Shown piece by piece: positions 23,139 through 32,566 of a stretch of 64,000 bases of DNA. Both the position numbers and the translations under genes were made by a program. Position 1 is the first letter of the stretch, and each line of letters starts with the position of its first letter. The stretch is from positions 3,348,001 to 3,412,000 of the forward strand of contig CBDCGU010000003.1 of assembly GCA_965216945.1 (NCBI GenBank), given 5' to 3'. Under the pieces are notes generated by a model. The model saw only the letters and a list, made by a program, of their open reading frames with translations. It ran no database searches and had not been told where the DNA came from. The DNA comes from DATHZQ01 sp965216945 (GTDB taxonomy: Bacteria; Actinomycetota; Acidimicrobiia; Spongiisociales; UBA5794).

Positions 23139-26100
23139 GTGAACGAGGGCATTGTGGAGGTCGATGCGCCGGCGGCGGGTCCGCCCCCGCACAACCTGCC
23201 CGTGCTGCTGACCTCGTTCGTCGGCCGGGGCAGGGAAGTGACCGAGGTCGTCCAGCTCCTCGAGACCGGGCGACTCGTCACGGTCACGGGCGTCCCCGGT
23301 TCGGGCAAGTCGCGCCTTGCGATCGAAACGGCCCGAGCCCTGGCCGCCCGGTACGAGCATGGGGTGCGCTACGCAAACCTGGCCGCTTGCACTGCAGACG
23401 AGCCGACGGCGGAGGCGATCGCCTCGGCACTGCGGCTGTCGACGGTCGCCGGTGCGGTGCCCGTCGCCCTTCCCGGCTCGACGGCGGTGCGCTCGACGCT
23501 CGACTCGATTGCGGATTACGCGGCCGATCGTGAGGTGCTCTTGGTGCTCGACGACGCAGAACATGCAGCGTCGTCGGTGGCTCGGCTCGCCGCAGATCTC
23601 CTACAGCGGGCGCCGCGGGTACGGGTGCTCATTGCCAGCCGCGTCGCACTCAGCGTCGGCGGAGAGCTCGTGTGGCAGGTGCCGCCGCTCGACGTCCCCG
23701 AGCCGGGCGACCCGATCGACGTGATCGCTGCCTCCGATGCGGTGCGGGTGTTCCTCGATCGGGCGAGAGCTGCCGGAGCCAGCCTGCAGCTGGAGCCGGA
23801 TACGGCGCCTTCCATCGTGCGGATCTGCCGCCGTCTGGAGGGGAATCCGCTGGCTCTGGAGCTCGCTGCAGCCAGGGTCAAGAGCCTGGGTGTCGAAGAG
23901 CTCGCGATCCGGCTCAACCAGAGCCTCGAACTGCTGGCCAGTTCCGGGCGGCAAGCGACGGGGCACCATCAAACCTTGCTGGGTGCGATCGAATGGGGTT
24001 TCGATCTGCTGTCCCCGCAAGAACAACAGCTCTTCGCCCAGTTGTCGGTCTTTCGCAGCGACTTCCTACTCGAGGGAGCCGAGGCCGTCGGCGCCGTCGA
24101 TGGCGCCGCCCGCTACGAGGTGATCGACCTCGTCGGTTCGCTCGTCGACAAGTCCATGATCACCGCCGAGGGCGACACCGGGGAACGCCGCTACCGGATC
24201 GGAGAGGCGCTGCGTGAGTTTGCGCTCGGCCGTCTCGATGCCGAGGGTCAGATGGCGGATGCTCAGCGCCGCCACGCGCTCTACCACCGCGACTACGTCG
24301 CCGCCCGCGCCGAGTCCGTTCGGCAGAGCTTCGACGTCGAGGCACTCGACCAGCTCGACTGGTCACTACCGGATCTCATGGCGGCCATGCAGTTCGTCTA
24401 TGAGGCGGGCGATGCCGCGACCGCCCACGAGTTCGTCGCCGGGCTCTACCTCTTCTGGTTCATTCGGCGACATCAGGCACCTTCCAGGCTGGCGACGCAG
24501 GTCATCGAGATGGAGGGACACGTGCCGCCTGCGATGCGTTCCCGCGCTCTCGTCGGAGTCGGGTTGCTCGACGTCATCGACGATCGTGCTCAGCTCGGAG
24601 AAGCCCGTCTGCGTAGCGGCCGGGAGATCGCAGAGAACGCTGGGCTGTCGGAGATCGCAGCCGAAGCCACCATGTACCTCGGCTTCGTGGCGCAGCAAGC
24701 CGATCGACCCGCCGAGGCGAGGGCCGAGCTCACCGCTGCCAAGCGCCGGTTCGAAGAGAGCGGCACGGCATGGGGCATGGGCTGGTCGGCGTGGTTCCTC
24801 GGTGTCACGGAGATCATGGCCGGGGCACCCGATACTGCGGAGCCGTTCCTCGAGGAAGCCCTCGGCATCTTTCGGGACATCCCGAGTCTGTACGGAGTCG
24901 CCAACGCCCTGTCCATGTTGGGTGGGGCCCGGCGGCTCCAGGGGGACGTTCGCAGCGCCATCTCCATGCACAAGGAGAGCCTGGACCTGTTGACGGCAGC
25001 TCACGACCGGCTCGGCATCGCATCGGCATCGGCGTCGCTGGGTCTGGCGTACCGCGACGCAGGTGAGCTCGACCTGGCGGTGTTGAACTTCGGCGAGGCC
25101 ATTCGAATCACCAGGGGCCTCGGCAATCGCGCCTGGCTGGCCGAGCTGCTCTACCTCCAGGGGGAGAGCGAGTTGAGCGCCGGCGAGATGGAGGATGCGA
25201 AAGACTCACTCGACGAAGCGCTCGCCGTGGCCGCCGACGCCGATGACGACCAGGCGCGTGGTGCCGCAAAGGCTGCCTTGACCAGTCTGGCCTGGTGGTC
25301 GCTGCGCTGCGGCTACCTGGAGCGAGCCGTGACCCTCTTCGCCACCGTCGAAGGACTGGAGAGCGTGCCCCGCACGGACCTGGTGATGGCCGAGGCGGCC
25401 GATCCGGAGCCGGCGCTCATCGATGCGAGAGCCCGGCTCGGCGGGCAGGTCTACGACAGCTTGCGGGCCGGCGGTCGGTCGATGTCGCTCGCCGAGGCGA
25501 TCGATTACGCCAGGGAGCCGATCGGTGAGGAACCCACGTTCGGGTTGCCCAGGGCGCTGACGCTCGAGGAGTTGGAGCTCGGGGAGCGGGTGAGTGCAGA
25601 GCTGGCGACGGTCGGAGATCGTCGCGAGGTACGGGTCGCCGGGCTCCGGCTGGCAGGACGGCGCCGCCGCCCGTCGGGAGAGAAGGCGGCGCTGCCCCGG
25701 GATCTACGCGCCAGCGGGCGATTCTGGCTGTTGATGGGGTTGGTCACCGTGCTCGTGTGGCTGTCGCTGTACGCCTTTCCCGGGTCCCGCGAGTGGTGGG
25801 AGATGCGGGACCTCACCGTCAACAAGTGGTTTGCCGCACAGCGAACCGACTCGCTGACCGCCGTGATGGATGCGATCCATGCGCTCGGCTCTGTGTGGTT
25901 CTTCCGCCCGCTGCGATGGGCGATGTTGCTGGCGCTCATCTTCTTCAAGCGGTGGCGACACTTCTTCGCTGCGATCCTCGTGATCGTGCTGGTCGAGATC
26001 ATCATCGGGGCGATGGCCTCGAGCATCGGACGGCCCAGGCCATTCGTCGAGATCTTGGCGCCGTGGCGGGGCTTCTCCCATCCCTCCGCCCCGGTGGCCT

Positions 26101-27284
26101 CGGTGGCCGCTACCTTTGCCGTGATCGGGCTGGCGCTGGTGCCACGGGGCGTGTGGCGGAACCGGTGGGCGATCTGGAGCGGAGTGGTGCTCCTGGCGCT
26201 CATCATCGCAAGGACCTACCTCGGCGTCGACCACATCTCGGATGGGCCGGTTGCGGCGATCTTCGGCATCGCCCTTGCGGTCGTGGTGTTTCGTCTGTTT
26301 GCCCCCGACTCTGTCTTCCCGGTGACCTACGCCCGGGGAACGACGGCTCATCTCGACATCACGGGTGCCCGCGGCGAGGCGATCCGGCGGGCGATGGCCG
26401 ACCAGATCGGCATCGAGGTGACCCACATCGAGCACTTCGGGCTCGAGGGGTCAGGCGGATCGACCCCGCTGCGCATCACCGCCGTCGGGGATCCGGACAC
26501 CCATCTCTTCGCCAAGCTCTACTCCACGAGCCATCTACGGGCCGACCGTTGGTACAAGGTTGGCAGGACGATCCTCTACGGTGCCCTCGAGGACGAGGTG
26601 CGGTTCACGTCGGTGCGACGGCTCGTCGAATACGAGGACTACATGTTGCTGCGCATGAAGACCGCCGGCGTACCATCCGCAGAGCCTTATGGCTTCGTCG
26701 AGATCACTCCCGAGCGCGAGTACGTGATCGTGACGGAGTTCCTCCAGGATGCGCAGGAGCTCGCCAACGCCGAGGTTGACGATGCGATCATCGACGACGG
26801 CCTGTTGATGATCCGCCGGCTCTGGGACGCCGGGCTGGCGCATCGCGACATCAAGCCGGCCAACGTTCTCGTCAAGGATGGCCGGATTCGCCTGATCGAT
26901 GTGGCGTTTGCGACGATCCGCCCGACGCCGTGGCGGCAGGCGGTGGACCTCGCCAACATGCTGATCATCCTGGCGCTCCGCACCGATGCCGAGCGCGTCT
27001 ACAACCGTGCGCTGCGCTATTTCGCCCCCGAGGACATCGCCGAGGCCTTCGCCGCAACGCGCAGCGTCACCATCCCGTCGCAGTCGCGGGCACAGCTGAA
27101 GGACCAGCGCCGGGCGGGCAAGGACGTCATCGAGGCGTTCCGCAATCTGGCTCCGCCCCGGGAGCCGATCGCCATCCAGCGCTGGAGTGCCCGGCGGATC
27201 GGGCTGACACTGGGTGCGGCCTTCGTGATCGCGATCCTGGTGAGCCTCTTCCTCGAGAACCTGAGCTCCGGGGGCTTGGTGTGA
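23139..27284 (+). CDS. STAND ATPase/TPR - PAP2-like membrane domain - kinase fusion, 1381 aa
   Basis: One uninterrupted frame with three modules. Residues about 15-330 form a STAND-type NTPase: NLPVLLTSFVGRGREV, Walker A GVPGSGKS at 51-58, and Walker B VLLVLDDAEH near 133. Residues about 390-790 are TPR-like helical repeats, as in AfsR-type regulators but without a DNA-binding domain. Residues about 865-1064 hold five or six helices resembling PAP2 phosphatases; the RP and Asp elements remain, but the motif-1 Lys, the PSGH His and the motif-3 His are replaced. Residues about 1070-1345 are a kinase-like domain with an FAKLYS lysine, HRDIKPANVLV near 1235 and LIDVAFA. A final helix closes the protein. 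GTG 23139 has GAGAGGA upstream. The next gene overlaps it by GTGA. Confidence 0.88.
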   Translation: MNEGIVEVDAPAAGPPPHNLPVLLTSFVGRGREVTEVVQLLETGRLVTVTGVPGSGKSRLAIETARALAARYEHGVRYANLAACTADEPTAEAIASALRLSTVAGAVPVALPGSTAVRSTLDSIADYAADREVLLVLDDAEHAASSVARLAADLLQRAPRVRVLIASRVALSVGGELVWQVPPLDVPEPGDPIDVIAASDAVRVFLDRARAAGASLQLEPDTAPSIVRICRRLEGNPLALELAAARVKSLGVEELAIRLNQSLELLASSGRQATGHHQTLLGAIEWGFDLLSPQEQQLFAQLSVFRSDFLLEGAEAVGAVDGAARYEVIDLVGSLVDKSMITAEGDTGERRYRIGEALREFALGRLDAEGQMADAQRRHALYHRDYVAARAESVRQSFDVEALDQLDWSLPDLMAAMQFVYEAGDAATAHEFVAGLYLFWFIRRHQAPSRLATQVIEMEGHVPPAMRSRALVGVGLLDVIDDRAQLGEARLRSGREIAENAGLSEIAAEATMYLGFVAQQADRPAEARAELTAAKRRFEESGTAWGMGWSAWFLGVTEIMAGAPDTAEPFLEEALGIFRDIPSLYGVANALSMLGGARRLQGDVRSAISMHKESLDLLTAAHDRLGIASASASLGLAYRDAGELDLAVLNFGEAIRITRGLGNRAWLAELLYLQGESELSAGEMEDAKDSLDEALAVAADADDDQARGAAKAALTSLAWWSLRCGYLERAVTLFATVEGLESVPRTDLVMAEAADPEPALIDARARLGGQVYDSLRAGGRSMSLAEAIDYAREPIGEEPTFGLPRALTLEELELGERVSAELATVGDRREVRVAGLRLAGRRRRPSGEKAALPRDLRASGRFWLLMGLVTVLVWLSLYAFPGSREWWEMRDLTVNKWFAAQRTDSLTAVMDAIHALGSVWFFRPLRWAMLLALIFFKRWRHFFAAILVIVLVEIIIGAMASSIGRPRPFVEILAPWRGFSHPSAPVASVAATFAVIGLALVPRGVWRNRWAIWSGVVLLALIIARTYLGVDHISDGPVAAIFGIALAVVVFRLFAPDSVFPVTYARGTTAHLDITGARGEAIRRAMADQIGIEVTHIEHFGLEGSGGSTPLRITAVGDPDTHLFAKLYSTSHLRADRWYKVGRTILYGALEDEVRFTSVRRLVEYEDYMLLRMKTAGVPSAEPYGFVEITPEREYVIVTEFLQDAQELANAEVDDAIIDDGLLMIRRLWDAGLAHRDIKPANVLVKDGRIRLIDVAFATIRPTPWRQAVDLANMLIILALRTDAERVYNRALRYFAPEDIAEAFAATRSVTIPSQSRAQLKDQRRAGKDVIEAFRNLAPPREPIAIQRWSARRIGLTLGAAFVIAILVSLFLENLSSGGLV

Positions 27285-28132
27285 GCCGGCTTCGCTCGAT
27301 CGGGCTCGTGTGTGGGTTGAGCCTTCTGGCAATCTCTTGTGCCGGTGATCTCGGTCCCGGGACGCCGGCGTGTCTCGAAGATCCTGCGGACAGCATCGAC
27401 GCCATCACGATCCTGCAGCTGCAAGCGGTGCCGGACGCAACCTGGGGGCCGTGCATCGCCGAGCTCAAGGTCGGTTGGGAGTACGACGAGCACCTGACGG
27501 AGTCGGGCCGGGCCACCTTCTGGTTGGACTCCGATCGCATGGGGGACCGATTCCTCGAGGCCACCTTGGCGTCGACGTGCGACACGACGGGTGCGATGCC
27601 TGCGTTCAGTCCTGCCGCCGACATCCAGCGGCTGGTGCAAGTCGAAGAGGCACCCCGCCCTGTGCAAATCGCCGTGATTCCGGTGGCGCCGCGTCACAGC
27701 AGTTATGCCGGTGAGGTGCTCGCCCAGCTCGACGGTCAGACTCTCGAGGGCCGGGACGTCGTGGCGTTCGTCCCCGTGTCGAACGCGGCGCCGGCGGTTC
27801 AGATCGAGCGGGCGCTGAACAACGGTCAGGTTGCCGTGATCGTCGACGATCGCGAGGAGGCCAGCCGGACCGTCGAGATGCGGCGCACGGGAGAGACACC
27901 GGAGGTCGGCGTCACCATCGAGGATGCGCTCGACGAGTTGGAGGACGATCTCGGCCAACCGCGATATCGGGCGACGTGGTTCCATCTGTTCGACGGCGGC
28001 TGCATCACGTATCGCATCGATGCCGAGGGGTCGGGGGCGGAGACCGTGGCATCAGACATCGACGACGTGATGGGCTTCTTTCCCCTTGCCGATCTCCGCC
28101 GCAATGCTGCGGCTCAGGGGTTCGACGTCTGA
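27281..28132 (+). CDS. Lipoprotein of unknown function
   Basis: A 283-residue secreted lipoprotein: signal VSRLRSIGLVCGLSLLAISC with lipobox LAISC, followed by AGDLGPGTPACLED. The mature part is acidic, with a central stretch EDALDELEDDLGQPRYRATWFHLFDGGCITYRID, and five cysteines that may form disulfides. No family recognised. The start GTG at 27281 overlaps the stop of the large fusion gene, so the two are translationally coupled, which suggests a shared role at the cell envelope. Its 3' end overlaps the convergent membrane protein gene by 19 bases. Confidence 0.78.
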   Translation: MSRLRSIGLVCGLSLLAISCAGDLGPGTPACLEDPADSIDAITILQLQAVPDATWGPCIAELKVGWEYDEHLTESGRATFWLDSDRMGDRFLEATLASTCDTTGAMPAFSPAADIQRLVQVEEAPRPVQIAVIPVAPRHSSYAGEVLAQLDGQTLEGRDVVAFVPVSNAAPAVQIERALNNGQVAVIVDDREEASRTVEMRRTGETPEVGVTIEDALDELEDDLGQPRYRATWFHLFDGGCITYRIDAEGSGAETVASDIDDVMGFFPLADLRRNAAAQGFDV

Positions 28133-29250
28133 ATCGACGCTTCCTCGTGATCCGGTGCCTGCCTGTGCCAGCTCTTGTTGGACCGCCAGAACACGTAGGC
28201 GGCTGCCCCGAGGGGAATGGGCAGGAAGTACGTGAGGAATCGAAACACGAGGATCGCCGCCACCACCTGTGCGCTCATGGCGTCGCTCATGCCGATGGTC
28301 AGCGCTGCGGCGTACCCCAACTCGACGACACCGACGCCCCCTGGTGTGATCGGCAGTGCCGAGATCAGGCGCACGAAGGCAAATGCGGCCAGGACGGTGA
28401 TCCAGCTCAGCTCCGCCTCGGACACGCCGACGTGGCGTAGCGCCACGAGCAGCACCAGGTAGAGCGACGAGTGGCTGACGAACGATGCGATCGTCAGCCA
28501 GAGCCAGCGGTCCTGCAGGAGATCGATGGTGTCGCCACGAAAGCGTACGGCGCCGTCGCCGAGCGTGGTGATCGGGGGACGCCGGAGGAGCCGCAGGGCC
28601 GCAGACGCAGTGCGGCCCAAGCCGTCGCCCACCTTGCGAGCCATGCCCTCGCTCCGCAGGACGAGGGCGAACAGCCCGATCGCCAGGAGGAGCATCATCA
28701 CACCGGCGGCGGCTGCGGTCACGAGCGCCGCGGATACGTCGCCGGTGAGGGCGAGCAGGGCGAGGGCGACGACCGGAAAGCCGAGCTTCATGAAGTTGTT
28801 CCACACACCGCTCACGACGACCGAGCGGGTGATCGAGGCGACGGAGAACCCCCACGACGTGTACATGGCATACGTCACACCGACACCAATCGCTCCACCT
28901 CCCGGCAGCGTGTTGGAGATCGCCGTCGACGCTTGGTTGACGACTGCGGCCTGCGGGTAGGTGAGCCCCGGCAGAGCCGCCACCAGCACGAACCAGTAGG
29001 TCACGAGGTTCCAGAGTGCAATCAGGAGGAGTGTGGTGACCTCGAGCCAGGTCATGTCGGCGATCGTGGCCCACACATCCGAGTAGTTGGCGATCCGCGG
29101 CATGACGCCGAGGAAGATGCCGGCGACGATCGCGATGGAGATCGCCGCCCTGAGGATCTTGATCGTCAACGATCGCCCACCGGCCCGCGATGGATCGCCG
29201 CCGTCACCGGCCGGCACCTCTCCAGACCGCTCGGGCATGCCCTTCGCCAT
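28114..29250 (-). CDS. YbhN / lysylphosphatidylglycerol synthase-type transmembrane protein
   Basis: A 378-residue integral membrane protein with about eight helices, matching the transmembrane (flippase-like) part of lysylphosphatidylglycerol synthases, without the C-terminal aminoacyl-transferase domain. Family features are NQASTAISNTLPGGGAIGVGVTYAMYTSWGFS in the middle, and FAFVRLISALPITPGGVGVVELGYAAAL toward the end. Both N- and C-termini are charged and cytoplasmic. Such proteins are thought to move or handle lipids or glycolipids. It faces the PAP2/kinase fusion gene and lies beside a canonical PAP2 gene, which suggests a common lipid-linked function. Confidence 0.88.
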   Translation of the reverse strand: MAKGMPERSGEVPAGDGGDPSRAGGRSLTIKILRAAISIAIVAGIFLGVMPRIANYSDVWATIADMTWLEVTTLLLIALWNLVTYWFVLVAALPGLTYPQAAVVNQASTAISNTLPGGGAIGVGVTYAMYTSWGFSVASITRSVVVSGVWNNFMKLGFPVVALALLALTGDVSAALVTAAAAGVMMLLLAIGLFALVLRSEGMARKVGDGLGRTASAALRLLRRPPITTLGDGAVRFRGDTIDLLQDRWLWLTIASFVSHSSLYLVLLVALRHVGVSEAELSWITVLAAFAFVRLISALPITPGGVGVVELGYAAALTIGMSDAMSAQVVAAILVFRFLTYFLPIPLGAAAYVFWRSNKSWHRQAPDHEEASIQTSNP

Positions 29251-29285
29251 GAGCCGACTCTATCCCGGTAGCGACGCCGGCCGTT

Positions 29286-29990
29286 TCACGGCGCCGGGGT
29301 GCCCCGACGCACGCGATCGTGCTCTCGCCCCCAGTGCACGACCGCAGCCGACACCAGGACGCACGCGGCACCAAACGCCACGCCTGCGGCGACATCGGTG
29401 AACCAGTGGGCGCCCAGGTAGATGCGGCTGCCACCCATGATCACAGCGAAGGCCGCCGCGGCGAGCTCCAGGTTGCGCCGCGCCGGACCGGCGGACACCA
29501 GGCAAACGACCAGGGAGACGGCCACGACCGCACCGGCGACGGAGTGGCCCGAAGGGAACGATCCGGTTGCGACATCTACGAGGGCCACAGGGGGTCGGGA
29601 GCGACCGTAGGCCTCCTTGAGGGGTCCGATGAACGGCTCGGAGAGCGCAATGGCCAGCAGCCACGTGGTGAGTGCGGCCCAGCGCCGCCGCCACGACAAA
29701 TAGATCGTCATGAGCAACCGCAGCGGCCACACGAAGTACGCACTGCCGAGGAAGTCGAGGCCGTAGGCAAGCGCGGTGAGCGGACCCCACTTGATCGGGT
29801 ACGTGACGTCATAGATCGTCATGTCGAACTCGTCGATGAGATCGCGTATCTGCGGGATCGCCATCGCGAGGAACAAGCCGAGTGCGACGAACAGCAGCAC
29901 GAGCGCAAATCGCACCGCTCGCGGATGATCGTGGAGGAGCAGATGCTCGAGGCCGTGGTGTTCGTGTCGCTCGTCGGCCGCGGCGGTCAT
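29286..29990 (-). CDS. PAP2-family membrane phosphatase
   Basis: A 234-residue integral membrane phosphatase of the PAP2 superfamily, which removes phosphate from lipid phosphates or polyprenyl diphosphates at the membrane surface. All three catalytic motifs are intact: KEAYGRSRP (K-x6-RP), SFPSGHSVAG (PSGH), and GGSRIYLGAHWFTDVAAG (SR-x5-H-x3-D). A His-rich soluble N-terminus (ERHEHHGLEHLLLHDH) precedes six helices. ATG 29990 is chosen; further upstream codons are Arg-rich and not conserved in type. It is 47 bases downstream of serC and 35 bases upstream of the YbhN-type gene on the same strand. Confidence 0.92.
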   Translation of the reverse strand: MTAAADERHEHHGLEHLLLHDHPRAVRFALVLLFVALGLFLAMAIPQIRDLIDEFDMTIYDVTYPIKWGPLTALAYGLDFLGSAYFVWPLRLLMTIYLSWRRRWAALTTWLLAIALSEPFIGPLKEAYGRSRPPVALVDVATGSFPSGHSVAGAVVAVSLVVCLVSAGPARRNLELAAAAFAVIMGGSRIYLGAHWFTDVAAGVAFGAACVLVSAAVVHWGREHDRVRRGTPAP

Positions 29991-30037
29991 GTTCGCAGTC
30001 TGGCCGGGCGACCGAGGATGCGCACGCGGCGGCGTGC

Positions 30038-31165
30038 TCAGGTGTGCAGTTTGGCGACGATGTGATCGATCGCCTGCGTGAGCACGACGGCGTCCTGCGG
30101 GTCGACGTTCGGAAAGCAGGCGATGCGGAGCTGATTGCGGCCAAGCTTGCGATATCCGAATACGTCGAGCACGCCGTTGGCGCGTAGCGCGGATTCGACG
30201 TCGTCGGCGGAGACCGACTCGTCGAAATCGATCGTGGCCACCGTCGGGCTGCGCTCGTCCGGGGCGGCGACGAACGGTTGCGCCCAGTCCCGGGATCCTG
30301 CCCACTCGTAGATCGCACCGGAGGAGCGCCGCACCCGGCGCTCGATCTTGGCCAGGCCACCGTGTTCGAGCATCCGGTCGATCTGATGTCGCAGCAGGAA
30401 CAACGTCGCCAGCGCAGGCGTGTTGTACGTCTGATCTTTGCGGGAGTTGTCAAGGGCCAGCTTCAGGCTCAGAAACGGGGGGATCCACCGGCCCGATGCA
30501 GCCACGAGCTCGATGCGCACCACGGCGGCCGGGGAGCACAGCGCGATCCACAGCCCTCCATCAGAACCAAAGGCCTTCTGTGGGGAGAAGTAGTAGATGT
30601 CGAAGTCGCCCGGGTTCACCTGGACCGCTCCTGCCGCCGAAGTGGCATCCACGGCGACGAGAGCGCTGCTTCCGCCGGGTCGGCTCACGGGCATCATCAC
30701 GCCGGTCGACGTCTCGTTGTGGGTCAACGCCAGCAGGTCTGCCGTCGATGCCGGTACGTCGTGGGGGTGGGTGCCCGGTTCTGCGGCCGCGATGTCGGGA
30801 GTGTCGAGATGGGGTGCACCCCGGCTGACGGCGGCGAACTTGCCCGAGAACTCTCCAAATACCAAATGCTGGCTGCGGCGTTGGATCAACCCGAAGGCGG
30901 CCGCATCCCAGAAGGCCGTCGCACCGCCCACTCCCAGCAGCACCTCGTAGCCGTCGGGGAGCTTGTACAGGTCGCGGAGCCCGGCTCGGATGCCGCCGAC
31001 GACCTCCCGCACACGGCTCTGCCGGTGGCTCGTTCCCATGTACTCCGGCCCCGTGGCAGCCAGCGCGTCGACAGCGGCAACGTCGACCTTCGACGGCCCG
31101 GAGCCGAATCGCCCGTCGCCAGGGATCAGCTCGGGGGGAAGGGAGATGTCGGTGGGATCGGGCAT
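30038..31165 (-). CDS. serC: Phosphoserine aminotransferase
   Basis: PLP enzyme converting 3-phosphohydroxypyruvate and glutamate to O-phosphoserine in serine biosynthesis. The 375 residues match the actinobacterial form: DGRFGSGPSKV near the start, GTSHRQSRVREVVGGIR, the PLP-lysine motif YYFSPQKAFGSDGGLW, SLKLALDNSRKDQTYNTPALATLFLL, and GYRKLGRNQLRIACFPN near the end. ATG 31165 fits the family N-terminus. It is divergent from the class I aminotransferase at 31289. No serA or serB is present in the window. Confidence 0.95.
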   Translation of the reverse strand: MPDPTDISLPPELIPGDGRFGSGPSKVDVAAVDALAATGPEYMGTSHRQSRVREVVGGIRAGLRDLYKLPDGYEVLLGVGGATAFWDAAAFGLIQRRSQHLVFGEFSGKFAAVSRGAPHLDTPDIAAAEPGTHPHDVPASTADLLALTHNETSTGVMMPVSRPGGSSALVAVDATSAAGAVQVNPGDFDIYYFSPQKAFGSDGGLWIALCSPAAVVRIELVAASGRWIPPFLSLKLALDNSRKDQTYNTPALATLFLLRHQIDRMLEHGGLAKIERRVRRSSGAIYEWAGSRDWAQPFVAAPDERSPTVATIDFDESVSADDVESALRANGVLDVFGYRKLGRNQLRIACFPNVDPQDAVVLTQAIDHIVAKLHT

Positions 31166-31288
31166 GTGGCCGCCTGTCTCGATCGGAGGTCGGAGGCGTC
31201 GAGCGTACCGCGTGCAGAAGCGGTGGGCGTCGTGGCAACGGCCGCCGCAGGGTTTGGGGACGGGAGGGTGCGGAGTACTCTCCGCCGC

Positions 31289-32479
31289 ATGAGTGAGCTG
31301 TCGCAACGTGTCGAGTCCCTTGCAGTTTCCGCGACGATGGCCGTATCGACGAGAGCGAAGGAGATGCGGGCCGCCGGCCACCCCGTGATCGGGTACGGAG
31401 CAGGGGAGCCGGACTTCCCCACACCGCCGTCCATCGTCGCCGCGGCAGAGGCGGCGCTGCGAGATGCCGGCAACTACCGGTATACGCCCGCCCCGGGACT
31501 GCCTGCGCTCCGCCAGGCGGTGGCGGAGAAGACAAGGCGTGACTCGGGGTACGAGGCCGACTCCTCCCAGGTGGTCATCACCAACGGTGGCAAACATGCG
31601 GTGTACAGCACGTGCCAGGTGTTGATCGATCCTGGTGACGAGGTGCTGCTGCCCGCACCGTATTGGGTGACCTATCCCGAAGCGATCCGGCTCGCCGGCG
31701 GTACGCCGGTGGTGGTGTCGAGCTCCTCTGCGTCGGGCTACCGCGTCACAGTCGACCAGCTCGAGGCCGCCCGTACGCCCAAGACGAAGATGCTCGTGTT
31801 CGTGTCGCCGTCCAATCCCAGCGGTGCCGTCTACCCGGAAGGAGAGGTGCGAGCCATCGGGGAGTGGGCGGCCAAGCACGGTGTCTGGGTCATGACGGAC
31901 GAGATCTACGAGCACCTCACCTACGGAGGCGCCACCGCCGCCTCCATGCCGGTTGTCGCCCCGGAGATGGCCGACCGCTGTGTCGTCGTGAACGGGGTTG
32001 CCAAGACCTATGCGATGACGGGGTGGCGGGTCGGCTGGATGATCGCACCACCCGCCGCAGCCGCGGCGGCATCTCGGTTGCAATCGCACATGACCTCCAA
32101 CGTCAACAACGTCGCCCAGCTCGCTGCAGCTGCCGCAGTGTCCGGTCCGCTCGACGACGCCCATGCGATGCGAGAAGCATTCGACCGGCGCCGCCGCACG
32201 ATGTACGAGATGCTGAACGCCGTACCCGGCGTCGACTGTCCGGAGCCGCAAGGCGCCTTCTATGCATTCCCCGACGTCGGGGGTCTGTTGGGGCGGAAGC
32301 TGGGCTCGGGCGAAGCGTCAACGACGCTGGAGCTGTCGGCGCACCTGCTCGACGAGATCAAGATCGCGGTGGTTCCCGGTGAGGCGTTCGGAGCCCCCGG
32401 CTGCATCCGTCTCTCCTACGCCCTCGGGGACGACGATCTCGCCGAGGGGCTGCGACGTCTCCAAGAGCTCGCCGGCTGA
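31289..32479 (+). CDS. aspC: Class I aminotransferase, aspartate aminotransferase type
   Basis: PLP-dependent transaminase of 396 residues, subgroup Ib aspartate aminotransferase by motif. Seen are IGYGAGEPDFPTPPSIVAAA, NYRYTPAPGLPALRQAV, VFVSPSNPSGAVYPEGE (Asn/Pro contacting the substrate), VMTDEIYEHLTY (Asp binding the PLP nitrogen), VNGVAKTYAMTGWRVGW (Schiff-base Lys), and the C-terminal GCIRLSYAL with the carboxylate-binding Arg. It would interconvert aspartate and oxaloacetate with 2-oxoglutarate and glutamate. The precise amino-acid preference cannot be fixed. The start is ATG 31289, 123 bases from the divergent serC. Confidence 0.9.
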   Translation: MSELSQRVESLAVSATMAVSTRAKEMRAAGHPVIGYGAGEPDFPTPPSIVAAAEAALRDAGNYRYTPAPGLPALRQAVAEKTRRDSGYEADSSQVVITNGGKHAVYSTCQVLIDPGDEVLLPAPYWVTYPEAIRLAGGTPVVVSSSSASGYRVTVDQLEAARTPKTKMLVFVSPSNPSGAVYPEGEVRAIGEWAAKHGVWVMTDEIYEHLTYGGATAASMPVVAPEMADRCVVVNGVAKTYAMTGWRVGWMIAPPAAAAAASRLQSHMTSNVNNVAQLAAAAAVSGPLDDAHAMREAFDRRRRTMYEMLNAVPGVDCPEPQGAFYAFPDVGGLLGRKLGSGEASTTLELSAHLLDEIKIAVVPGEAFGAPGCIRLSYALGDDDLAEGLRRLQELAG

Positions 32480-32566
32480 AGCGCCCGGCACGGTTGCGCC
32501 GGTGTGGTGCGCAGACGGTCTTCGGCCTGCTGGTACCCCGTCTCGGAACGTCCGCCCGGTGGTGGG

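Noticed and set aside
25700..25760. Frameshift or gene boundary between the TPR and PAP2 parts of the large fusion
   Set aside because: The frame stays open across the join with normal codon use and no internal ribosome binding site plus start at the boundary.
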